Source of the DNA: UBA2112 sp964596695
Lineage (GTDB): Bacteria > Patescibacteriota > Saccharimonadia > Saccharimonadales > Saccharimonadaceae
Length of the DNA stretch: 64,000 nucleotides
Assembly (NCBI GenBank): GCA_964596695.1
Contig: CAZQVE010000003.1
Location: forward strand, 1-64,000
Direction of reading: 5' to 3'
Positions 40,975 through 48,255 of the stretch are shown here, piece by piece. Position 1 is the first letter of the stretch. Each line of letters opens with the position of its first letter. The notes beneath the pieces were generated by a model. The model saw only the letters and a program-made list of their open reading frames with translations, did no database searches and was not told where the DNA came from. The translations under genes were made by a program, and so were the position numbers.

Positions 40975-41843
40975 TGCCTTCTACTCGCGCCCTCAAAACC
41001 CGTATCCGCTCGGTCAAATCAACCAAGCAGATTACTAAAGCCATGCAACTCGTTGCTGCTAGTAAGATGCGTCGTGCCCAGGAGGTCGAAAGAGCGTCTG
41101 CTCCGTATACGCAGATGGCAAACGAGCTGTTAACGCATCTGGCGAGCCAGGGTGAGACTGATCGCCATCCCCTGTTTAAGAAACCGGAAAAGATCAAGAG
41201 CCGCTTATTAATCGTTATCGCGACCGACAAAGGTCTGGCTGGCGCCTATGACGCCAATGTCCTGAAACTATATGCCCGCCAGCTACTGGACGACGATACT
41301 GCCGGCGTGCGTAACTCGACCATAGTAATCGGTCGTAGGGCTAACCGCTTCGCGTCACGCGTGAAAGACGTTAACGTCGTAGCTGCCTATCAGGATCTAC
41401 CCGACGACCCATCCGGCGCTCAGCTTCGAGCGATTGTCGACACGGCAATCGAACAGTTCAATGCCGGCGATGTAGACGCTGTCGACGTCGTTTATACGGA
41501 ATTCATCAGCAGTGTTCGCCAAGAAGCAACGGTGCAGCGGATATTGCCTGCTGGCTTCGAAAAGACTGAAGTTAGCGAGACCGTGCGTACTGCTGAGTTC
41601 GAGCCAAGTGCCGAAGAGGTGCTCGAAGCTGTTACCTATCGTCTCATTGAGGCGCAAGTATATCATGCGTTACTGACCGCTCGTGCCAGCGAGTATATTA
41701 TGCGCATGCTTGCTATGAAGAATGCCACCGACAACGCCAATGACCTGATCGAAGATCTAACGCTCGAGATGAACAAAGCTCGCCAGAGCGCGATTACTCA
41801 GGAATTGGCTGAAATCAGCGGGGGTGTGGAGGCGATGAAATGA
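40974..41843 (+). CDS. atpG: ATP synthase subunit gamma
   Basis: 289 residues. N-terminal helix TRALKTRIRSVKSTKQITKA and MQLVAASKMRRAQ, the conserved IVIATDKGLAGAYDANV-type core and the C-terminal helix MKNATDNANDLIEDLTLEMN, which rotates inside alpha3-beta3. Complete. Confidence 0.96.
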   Translation: MPSTRALKTRIRSVKSTKQITKAMQLVAASKMRRAQEVERASAPYTQMANELLTHLASQGETDRHPLFKKPEKIKSRLLIVIATDKGLAGAYDANVLKLYARQLLDDDTAGVRNSTIVIGRRANRFASRVKDVNVVAAYQDLPDDPSGAQLRAIVDTAIEQFNAGDVDAVDVVYTEFISSVRQEATVQRILPAGFEKTEVSETVRTAEFEPSAEEVLEAVTYRLIEAQVYHALLTARASEYIMRMLAMKNATDNANDLIEDLTLEMNKARQSAITQELAEISGGVEAMK

Positions 41844-42052
41844 ATCATTATTGCAGTGGTGAAACTGCGGCGCCGTATACTTTCGCAGGCCTGGACGAGC
41901 TAGATAAGATGGATGTAACCATAAGGCTGAACAGAAGGCGTAGAGAAAGATTACTGGCTCGAGAAGCGTCCCAGACAACACCTACGAAATTAAGAATTGA
42001 AGCACATAGCGAATCAGACGAACTACACGCAGAAGGAGAACAAAATGGCTAA
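41840..42052 (+). CDS. Small unknown protein between atpG and atpD
   Basis: 70 residues, start overlapping the atpG stop (ATGA) and end overlapping the atpD start by 8 bp. Begins MNHYCSGETAAPYTFAGLDE, then a basic helix RLNRRRRERLLARE and an acidic tail. Not a known subunit. Both overlaps show it is translated in series with its neighbours. Confidence 0.55.
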   Translation: MNHYCSGETAAPYTFAGLDELDKMDVTIRLNRRRRERLLAREASQTTPTKLRIEAHSESDELHAEGEQNG

Positions 42053-43496
42053 GACAGTAGAAAAAACAAAACGAACCCGCCAGCTGGCGGATGGCAAGAT
42101 TATTGCGATCGTCGGCGTGGTGATCGACGTTGAGTTTGGTAAAGATGCCGAGCTACCGGCAATTTACCATGCTTTGCGTGTTGAGCGTGACGGCAAAAAG
42201 ATCACGCTTGAGGTTGCGCAGCACCTTGACGAGCATACGGTTCGCACGATTGCCCTCAGTAGTACTGACGGTTTGGAGCGTGGCCAATCGGTCGAAAACA
42301 CCGGTGCGCCGATTAGTGTTCCTGTTGGCGATCAGACACAAGGCCGCATGTTCAATGTCGTCGGCGAAGCGATTGACGGCCAACCGACGCCAAAGGGCAA
42401 GGTCGCACCAATCCATAAGAACCCGCCTGCCCTGACTGAGCAGTCAAACAAAGCCGAAATCCTCGAGACAGGTATCAAAGTTCTTGACCTCATCGCACCG
42501 CTGACCAAGGGTGGTAAGGCTGGTCTCTTCGCTGGTGCCGGTGTCGGAAAAACCGTCCTGATTCAAGAGCTGATCTTTAACATTGCCAAGTTTCATGCCG
42601 GTAACTCCGTGTTCGCCGGTGTTGGTGAGCGTACTCGTGAGGGTAACGACCTTTACTATGAGATGGAAGATGCCGGCGTGCTGCCGCGAACAGCGCTTGT
42701 CTTCGGACAGATGAACGAACCGCCAGGAGCACGTTTGCGTGTGGCTCTGAGCGGTCTTGCTATGGCAGAAGCTTTCCGTGACGAAGGCCAGGATGTGCTA
42801 CTCTTTATCGACAATATCTTCCGCTACACCCAAGCTGGTGCCGAGGTGTCGGCACTACTCGGCCGTCTGCCGTCAGCCGTGGGTTACCAGCCAAACCTGC
42901 AGCAGGAGATGGGTATGCTACAAGAGCGTATTACGAGCACGAAGAAAGGCTCTATTACCTCTGTCCAAGCTGTCTACGTGCCCGCAGACGACTTGACCGA
43001 CCCTGCTCCGGCAACAACTTTTGCCCACCTCGACGCGACTATCGTGATGAACCGTGCGTTGACGGAGATTGGTATCTACCCTGCCGTTGACGTTCTTGAT
43101 AGTACATCAACATCACTCGACCCTGAGATCGTCGGTGAGGAGCACTACCGCGTGGCTCGCGAGGTTCAGCGTACGCTGCAGGAATACAAAGATTTGCAGG
43201 ACATTATCGCTATCCTCGGTATGGAAGAACTTTCCGACGAGCAGAAGCAAACTGTTAATCGCGCTCGCCGCTTGCAGCGCTTCTTTGCTCAGCCGTTCCA
43301 CGTTGCCGAGCAATTCACCGGAAACAAGGGTGTGTACGCCAAACTCGAAGACACCATCAAAGACGCCGCCGACATCCTGGCTGGCAAATACGATGATAAG
43401 CCCGAGAGCTGGTTCTACATGGCACCTGGTCCACTCAGTGAGAAAGATTCTCCGAAGAAAGAATCCAAAGAGCCCAAGGATAAAAAGGAAAAATAG
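42045..43496 (+). CDS. atpD: ATP synthase subunit beta
   Basis: 483 residues from the ATG at 42045 (GAAGGAG upstream). Walker A GGAGVGKT-type (LFAGAGVGKTVLIQEL), catalytic Glu in GVGERTREGNDLY, Walker B VLLFIDNIFRYTQAG, and DELSEEQ-like MEELSDEQKQTVNRARRLQ. Catalytic subunit. An unusual Lys/Glu/Ser-rich tail (KDSPKKESKEPKDKKEK) extends the C-terminus. Confidence 0.97.
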   Translation: MAKTVEKTKRTRQLADGKIIAIVGVVIDVEFGKDAELPAIYHALRVERDGKKITLEVAQHLDEHTVRTIALSSTDGLERGQSVENTGAPISVPVGDQTQGRMFNVVGEAIDGQPTPKGKVAPIHKNPPALTEQSNKAEILETGIKVLDLIAPLTKGGKAGLFAGAGVGKTVLIQELIFNIAKFHAGNSVFAGVGERTREGNDLYYEMEDAGVLPRTALVFGQMNEPPGARLRVALSGLAMAEAFRDEGQDVLLFIDNIFRYTQAGAEVSALLGRLPSAVGYQPNLQQEMGMLQERITSTKKGSITSVQAVYVPADDLTDPAPATTFAHLDATIVMNRALTEIGIYPAVDVLDSTSTSLDPEIVGEEHYRVAREVQRTLQEYKDLQDIIAILGMEELSDEQKQTVNRARRLQRFFAQPFHVAEQFTGNKGVYAKLEDTIKDAADILAGKYDDKPESWFYMAPGPLSEKDSPKKESKEPKDKKEK

Positions 43497-43918
43497 TGAA
43501 ATTCCAACTAGTCACCCTACTCGGCACGAAAGTCGACCAAGACGTTTACGAGGTCGTATTACCAACGGCTGATGGCGAGATTGCTGTTTTCCCCGGCCAT
43601 GAGCCCGTCGTTGGTATCGCTGTGCCCGGCGCTATCGCCGTTCGTCACGCAAAAGGCGATCCAGACAGTAAGCTGGAATACTTCGCAATCAGTGGCGGCG
43701 TTATCGAGATTAATCAGCAGGGTCTGAAGGTTCTGGTAGACGAAGCGGATAGCGGCGAGGATATCGTCGAAGCCGAGAGCAAGGCTGCCCTGGAACGCGC
43801 ACTCAAGATGAAAGAGTCTGCCAAAGATCAGGTAGAGCTCGAAAAGGCCTCTCAGCTGGTCGACCGCCACGCTGTTCGGCTCAAGGTCGCCGATCTCCGT
43901 CGTCGACATCGTCATTAG
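43496..43918 (+). CDS. atpC: ATP synthase subunit epsilon
   Basis: 140 residues from a GTG at 43496 overlapping the atpD stop (TAGTG). N-terminal beta sandwich (DVYEVVLPTADGEIAVFPGH) and C-terminal helical hairpin ending in a basic RRRHRH. Links the gamma shaft to the c-ring; the helical hairpin can inhibit ATP hydrolysis. Last gene of the operon. Confidence 0.93.
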   Translation: MKFQLVTLLGTKVDQDVYEVVLPTADGEIAVFPGHEPVVGIAVPGAIAVRHAKGDPDSKLEYFAISGGVIEINQQGLKVLVDEADSGEDIVEAESKAALERALKMKESAKDQVELEKASQLVDRHAVRLKVADLRRRHRH

Positions 43919-44009
43919 TTGTCTTGCAATCTCACCCCATTGGCGTACAATTGACCGAGGTTAATTACTAAAACAAACGGCAGGGGGCCGCAAGATGGAG
44001 AGGATAAAG

Positions 44010-44843
44010 ATGCAGGACGATGCATTAGTACTTGAGTACGCAATTGGTGCTATTGAGGCTGACAATGGCCAGCTGGAGCGATTGGATGAATTTACAGAGC
44101 GAGTCCGGAGCGGAGAGTTTCATCGCCCGACGGACGTACAAATTATTTGCGACTGTGTTGATGGTCGTTGCGGTGCCGTTCCTCCGTTTCGCCCGAATAG
44201 CGCTGGTGGTAGCGAGACGATCATGGTCGCAGACGACCTTACGAGCAAACGTTTCGCTGCTAATACCGACGGCTCGACGCACGCACAATATCAGGCGGCA
44301 CTCACCTTTCTCCACGACGCCGACCAACCGATAGGCGGTCATACCGCAGAGGGCGTTGTTGCCCCGGGCAGCGGCTGTGGTGCTAACGATAAGCTGCCTG
44401 CAATTTATGAATTTATAGCAAAAAACGGCGTTGTTATGCGTGATATGGCGGCGAGATTGGGGGTGCAAGTTGATGACACGACGCAACAACTGATTCTCGA
44501 TAATGCCGTCGCTCGCAGCGAGTTTTCAAATGGCTCCGACCTCTTAGGGGCGCTTGACCACCAGCCAGGGGCACAGACGGCACATCTGCAAGGTGGACAC
44601 CGCGAAGTACTGACTGTTATCAATACGCGTCCGGGAACGACGCTGGATCGTGAAGCGATGCGCGAAGCATTTCCTGATCACCAGGCTTTCAATGTCGATG
44701 TATGGGCGCTGGAAAACACCGCTCGCCTGTTATCTGACGATGAAACGCAGGTTGATCAGTTGGTTGCCGCGATGGTGTACTACAACCTAGCCACTGCTTA
44801 TGTACTTGGCGGAAAGACCATGGGCGTCGTGGTTGTCAAGTGA
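44010..44843 (+). CDS. Possible zeta-class-like carbonic anhydrase
   Basis: 277 residues from the ATG at 44010 (GGAGAGGAT upstream); an ATG at 43995 is possible. The segment IICDCVDGRCG holds C49-x-D51-x-R53, the Cys plus Asp-Arg dyad of beta/zeta carbonic anhydrases. H111 and C123 follow in GGHTAEGVVAPGSGCGANDK, giving a possible Cys-His-Cys metal site as in cadmium carbonic anhydrase (CDCA). Cytosolic. This would interconvert CO2 and bicarbonate. The identification rests on motif spacing only; it could be another metal hydrolase. Confidence 0.5.
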   Translation: MQDDALVLEYAIGAIEADNGQLERLDEFTERVRSGEFHRPTDVQIICDCVDGRCGAVPPFRPNSAGGSETIMVADDLTSKRFAANTDGSTHAQYQAALTFLHDADQPIGGHTAEGVVAPGSGCGANDKLPAIYEFIAKNGVVMRDMAARLGVQVDDTTQQLILDNAVARSEFSNGSDLLGALDHQPGAQTAHLQGGHREVLTVINTRPGTTLDREAMREAFPDHQAFNVDVWALENTARLLSDDETQVDQLVAAMVYYNLATAYVLGGKTMGVVVVK

Positions 44844-44899
44844 TCACGCTTGTGTTAAAATCGCGTCATAACAGCTTAAAATAAACAAAAGGAACGTAC

Positions 44900-45187
44900 A
44901 TGGAGCAAACTCAGAACTCCTCTCGTCGTGGGCTGTATATCGGCATTGCTATCATCGTTCTGGTAGTTGTCGTGATTGTCGCGGTCGTGGCAATGATGCT
45001 TGGCAGCACCAAGAAAGAAGCCGCCACTGACTCGTCTACTCAATCGGTATCTACTGTTTCCAGCAAGGCGGATGTGCATCAAGATCTTGCGACGCTGAAA
45101 TCAACCATGAAACAAGCTGCTGCTGATCAAGCCGCCGCCAAAGCAGCCCTTAAAGACGCTAGTAATCAAATAAAGCTCAACAGCTAA
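44900..45187 (+). CDS. Small membrane-anchored protein, tandem paralogue A
   Basis: 95 residues. One TM helix (LYIGIAIIVLVVVVIVAVVA), a Ser/Thr-rich linker, then a helical C-terminus SSKADVHQDLATLKSTMKQA ending NQIKLNS. Closely related to the next gene in the C-terminal half (SKADV-x-x-x-L, MKQA, AAKAAL, NQIKL). Exported helical domain of unknown role. Confidence 0.75.
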   Translation: MEQTQNSSRRGLYIGIAIIVLVVVVIVAVVAMMLGSTKKEAATDSSTQSVSTVSSKADVHQDLATLKSTMKQAAADQAAAKAALKDASNQIKLNS

Positions 45188-45205
45188 TAGATAGAAGGAA
45201 TTACA

Positions 45206-45505
45206 ATGGATCAGCCTCCGAAAAAATCATATAAATTCGTTTGGCTAACGACTGCGTCGCTTGTCGTGCTCGTATTTGTCATCGGTGGAGCATTCTATCT
45301 GGTATCACAGTCAAACAAAGACGAAAAAACAGCCACAACATCGTCTTCGTCCGCGCAAGAAGAGACGGTTTCGACCGCAAGCAAGGCGGATGTCCAAAAG
45401 AGTCTCGATGATGCCAAGAGCAACATGAAACAAGCTACTGCTGACCGGGCTGCCGCCAGGGCTGCCCTTGATGACGGTAATAATCAAATAAAGTTAGGAA
45501 ACTAA
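45206..45505 (+). CDS. Small membrane-anchored protein, tandem paralogue B
   Basis: 99 residues, same layout as the gene 18 bp upstream: TM helix WLTTASLVVLVFVIGGAFYL, Ser/Thr linker, helical end SKADVQKSLDDAKSNMKQAT...NQIKLGN. A tandem duplication with diverged N-terminus and conserved C-terminus, so the exported helix is the functional part. Two nt before the next gene start. Confidence 0.75.
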   Translation: MDQPPKKSYKFVWLTTASLVVLVFVIGGAFYLVSQSNKDEKTATTSSSSAQEETVSTASKADVQKSLDDAKSNMKQATADRAAARAALDDGNNQIKLGN

Positions 45506-45506
45506 G

Positions 45507-46598
45507 ATGAATATACCACTCACTTTTAGACCATCGAAAAAAATGTTTGCCAGCTTTTTGCTTATGGCACTCAGTGTCGTACTGGCTGCCTATGGACCGC
45601 TGGTATCTGTCTCGCGAGCGCAGGCGGTAACTGACGACGCCCTGCAGACGCTGAAACAAAAGGCTATCGATGAGCTGAACCGTCGGATTACTAATTATGA
45701 AAAGACGCTAAAAACCCTGAACGTGGATTTTGAGATAAGCAAAGACGGCTCAAGCCTCAACGTTAGTAGTGAGAAAAGTGCGACCTCGGATTCCGTCGAC
45801 AATAACTCCGCATTCACGATGGACGAAAACGGCCTGAAGGGTCACATTGAGCTAGCACCAAAACTGAAAGAAAAAGTCGTACAGTTCATGAAGAAGATCG
45901 TTGAAGAGCTGAAGACCTTGCAAACCAAGGTAAAAGATACGACATCATTGAGTGAGATGAAGTCTCTTGCGAGCAATATCGAGGCGCAGTTCAAGCTCGA
46001 CCAGTTGACACAAGTTCAGTCCTCGGTCACCCAGGCGGTCGAGAGTATGACCGGTGTGCTCGACAACCTAAAGACGACATTTAACGGCCTGAAAAGCCAA
46101 GTGACCAAGCTAAAAGATTGCGCCAAGAATGTCTTTAACGGTGATGGTTCGGTCAAGGCTAACGCCTCCGCTTCTGGCGCAGATGTCAGCTGTGGCGAGT
46201 TCAACCTTAGCAGCTCGGATGTCGCTAATCAGGCACAGTCACAGATGGCAAGCGTTCAGACGATTATCCAGACCATCAGCTCGGTTCTTTTGTCCTGCGT
46301 AACCCTCTTGACGACGCTTGTCGGTAGCTTCACGAGCCTTACGGGTGGTCTTGGCAGCTTAGGTAGTCTGGGCAACCTCGGTAACCTCAGTAGCCTTACG
46401 GGTCTTATTAGCGGCCTGGGTGGTAATGGCAGCGCAAGTAGCCTTGGCGACCTAAGTAGCCTGACGGGCAGTCTCGGTAGTATCAGCGGTATTATGAGCT
46501 CCTTCACCGCCATTTTGTCCCAGCTGGATCTTTCGAGCCTGATGTCAAACAATGCGCTCGGTAGCCTTACGAGTCTCACGAGTCTCATTAATATCTAG
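45507..46598 (+). CDS. Secreted protein with coiled coil and Gly-Ser-Leu repeats
   Basis: 363 residues. Signal peptide (SFLLMALSVVLAAYGPLVSV, cleavage near SRAQA), a long helical region with coiled-coil heptads, two cysteines (LKDCAKN, VSCGEF), a hydrophobic helix (IIQTISSVLLSCVTLLTTLV), then a C-terminal repeat region of 5-7-residue G-[SN]-L units (GSLGSLGNLGNLSSLTGL). The repeats may form a solenoid or membrane-active segment. Operon with the two small paralogues. Unknown, possibly host-contact. Confidence 0.72.
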   Translation: MNIPLTFRPSKKMFASFLLMALSVVLAAYGPLVSVSRAQAVTDDALQTLKQKAIDELNRRITNYEKTLKTLNVDFEISKDGSSLNVSSEKSATSDSVDNNSAFTMDENGLKGHIELAPKLKEKVVQFMKKIVEELKTLQTKVKDTTSLSEMKSLASNIEAQFKLDQLTQVQSSVTQAVESMTGVLDNLKTTFNGLKSQVTKLKDCAKNVFNGDGSVKANASASGADVSCGEFNLSSSDVANQAQSQMASVQTIIQTISSVLLSCVTLLTTLVGSFTSLTGGLGSLGSLGNLGNLSSLTGLISGLGGNGSASSLGDLSSLTGSLGSISGIMSSFTAILSQLDLSSLMSNNALGSLTSLTSLINI

Positions 46599-47593
46599 TG
46601 AGCGGCGCTCGACTTTAGAACTGCGCGTACCTCGTCGGTGTCACGACAATGCATCAACTGGTCGCGTAGTTCTGCTGCTCCGGGAAAATCACGGACGTAG
46701 ATCTTAAAAAATCGCTTTAGCGGATCAAACTTCCGCCCGTCAATTCTACTGTCGCCTTGCGCTTCAGTCGTGCGTGACTGGCGAGAGACTCTGTCGTAAT
46801 GGTCGTGCAGGTCTAGCTGGAGCTCGAGAAGATTCAGTAGCTCCTCTTTGGTGTGTTCGCTTGGTGTCTTTTCGAACGCGAACGGATTATGGAAAACGCC
46901 GCGGCCAATCATGACACCATCGACGCCATACTTCTCGACCAGCTCCAGTCCATGCTGACGATCGCGGATGTCGCCATTAATCGTTAGGAGCGTATGCGGA
47001 GCTATCTCGTCGCGGAGTTTTTTGATTTCAGGTATGAGCTCGTGATGCGCCGGGACTTTGCTCATCTCTTTTTTGGTACGCAAATGAATAGTGAGGTTGA
47101 CGATGTCTTGCTTTAGCAAATGCGCCAGCCATTCGCGCCATTCGTCGGTATGGGTGTAGCCTAGTCGGGTTTTGACACTGACGGGCAGTCCGCTTTCTTT
47201 GGCGGCGGCAATTATAGCTGCGGCGTTCTCGGGGTTTCGGATCATTCCCGCGCCGCCACCGCTTTTCGTGGCCGAACTGTCCGGGCAGCCCATATTGATA
47301 TCAATACTGTCATAACCAAGCGTCACGCAGTGCTTCGCTAGCTTTGCCATAGATTCGGGGTCGCTGCCCCAGAGGTGTCCAACGATAGGGTGTTCGTCGT
47401 CCGTCTTGACCAGGCGTCCGCCAATGGCGCGGTCGCCAGCATGCGCCCAGCCGGTAGCATTCGTAAACTCGGTGAAATACGCGTCCGGTGGCGCGGCGGC
47501 GGCTACGACATGACGAAAGACAACGTCAGTTACTGCCTCCATTGGAGCCAGTATGAAAAACGGTCGTGGTAGCTCGTCCCAAAATGATGTCAT
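46595..47593 (-). CDS. dusB: tRNA-dihydrouridine synthase
   Basis: 332 residues. TIM-barrel flavoenzyme: FILAPMEAVTDVVFR, IVGHLWGSDPESM, catalytic Cys in DINMGCPDSSATKSGGGAGM, VSVKTRLGYTH, TINGDIRDRQHG and GVMIGRGVFHNPF. TATAAT ends 8 nt before the ATG (leaderless). Reduces uridines in tRNA D-loops using FMN. The Dus subfamily is not certain. Confidence 0.92.
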   Translation of the reverse strand: MTSFWDELPRPFFILAPMEAVTDVVFRHVVAAAAPPDAYFTEFTNATGWAHAGDRAIGGRLVKTDDEHPIVGHLWGSDPESMAKLAKHCVTLGYDSIDINMGCPDSSATKSGGGAGMIRNPENAAAIIAAAKESGLPVSVKTRLGYTHTDEWREWLAHLLKQDIVNLTIHLRTKKEMSKVPAHHELIPEIKKLRDEIAPHTLLTINGDIRDRQHGLELVEKYGVDGVMIGRGVFHNPFAFEKTPSEHTKEELLNLLELQLDLHDHYDRVSRQSRTTEAQGDSRIDGRKFDPLKRFFKIYVRDFPGAAELRDQLMHCRDTDEVRAVLKSSAAH

Positions 47594-47608
47594 TGTGTTC
47601 CATTATAT

Positions 47609-47644
47609 ATCTAATAAAGAAAATGCCCGCTCCGAAGAGCAGGC
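47609..47644 (-). terminator. Terminator of the 59-aa gene
   Basis: On the minus strand GCCTGCTC-TTCG-GAGCGGGC (47644-47625) followed by ATTTTCTTTATT. A second hairpin (GAGTGC.../GCACTC) lies at about 47670-47695. Confidence 0.8.
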
Positions 47645-47771
47645 AAGGCAGTAGTTGTAAGGATGGCGGGAGAGTGCACTGTGGCGCACTCCCCCACCCG
47701 TGGACGACACAAACTTCTCTTACTCGCGTCTACTCCCCCTACGGCATTGTGGTGTGGGCCGCAGGTCTTTG

Positions 47772-47951
47772 TTACCAGCCGCCCCAGGACTTGGATTTGT
47801 CCTTGCCGGCTTCCTTGAGAGCCTCTCTGGCTGCACTGCCAGCCGAGCCGGCGACCTTGGCCTGAGCGCGCGTACGCTCATAGTCCTTGGCGGAGCCGTT
47901 GCCGGATGCAACGTTGCCGACCGACTTGTCTACCTGTGACGTCGTTGCCAC
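47772..47951 (-). CDS. Very small protein, unknown (59 aa)
   Basis: GTG at 47951 with GGAAGGAT upstream, TAA at 47774-47772. Begins MATTSQVDKSVGNVASGNGS and ends KDKSKSWGGW; helical middle (AREALKEAGKD). Supported by Shine-Dalgarno, strong coding composition and its own terminator. An upstream hairpin CGCCG/CGGCG (near 47980-47999) would sit at its 5' end. No family recognised. Confidence 0.65.
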   Translation of the reverse strand: MATTSQVDKSVGNVASGNGSAKDYERTRAQAKVAGSAGSAAREALKEAGKDKSKSWGGW

Positions 47952-48006
47952 TGTACTATCCTTCCGGAATCGGATGATTCGCCGAACGGATGAACGGCGA
48001 AGTCGA

Positions 48007-48076
48007 GCGGATGGCGAGAATTGAACCCGCGTCCTGAGGTGAGATGAATCCTCAGAGTTACCAAATCTACATCCGC
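48007..48076 (-). tRNA. tRNA-like gene with expanded anticodon loop
   Basis: 70 nt: acceptor GCGGATG/CATCCGC perfect, T-arm GCGGG-TTCAATT-CTCGC good, D-arm short (AGA/TCT with GG in the loop). The anticodon stem TGAGG/CCTCA closes a 10-nt loop ATTCATCTCA instead of 7, so no anticodon can be assigned. CCA is not encoded. Either a decayed tRNA or a tRNA-like element. Confidence 0.55.
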
Positions 48077-48077
48077 G

Positions 48078-48155
48078 TGGTCTGGGTGACGGGCCTCGAA
48101 CCCATATCTTCTCCCGGGTGAGGGAGTTGTTTTGCCTTCCTTAAACTACACCCTG
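48078..48155 (-). tRNA. tRNA-like gene with irregular anticodon arm
   Basis: 78 nt with encoded CCA. Acceptor CAGGGTG/CACCCAG has one A-A mismatch. D-arm GTTT/AAAC, T-arm ATGGG-TTCGAGG-CCCGT. The best anticodon stem CTCCC/GGGAG leaves only 6 nt (TCACCC). A 7-nt loop CTCACCC would give CAC (Val), but breaks two stem pairs and puts C at position 37. Adjacent to the preceding abnormal tRNA. Confidence 0.55.
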
Positions 48156-48255
48156 CGTCCAGATCATATGTGTCTATAACTACTGCTTGAAAAGTACAAT
48201 AAAAGGCTAGAAACTTCATGCCTCCAACCTTCATTCAGATATTTACTTTACTCTG

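Noticed and set aside
46330..46590. Short repeats at the end of the 363-aa gene
   Set aside because: They encode G-[SN]-L protein repeats, not a DNA element.
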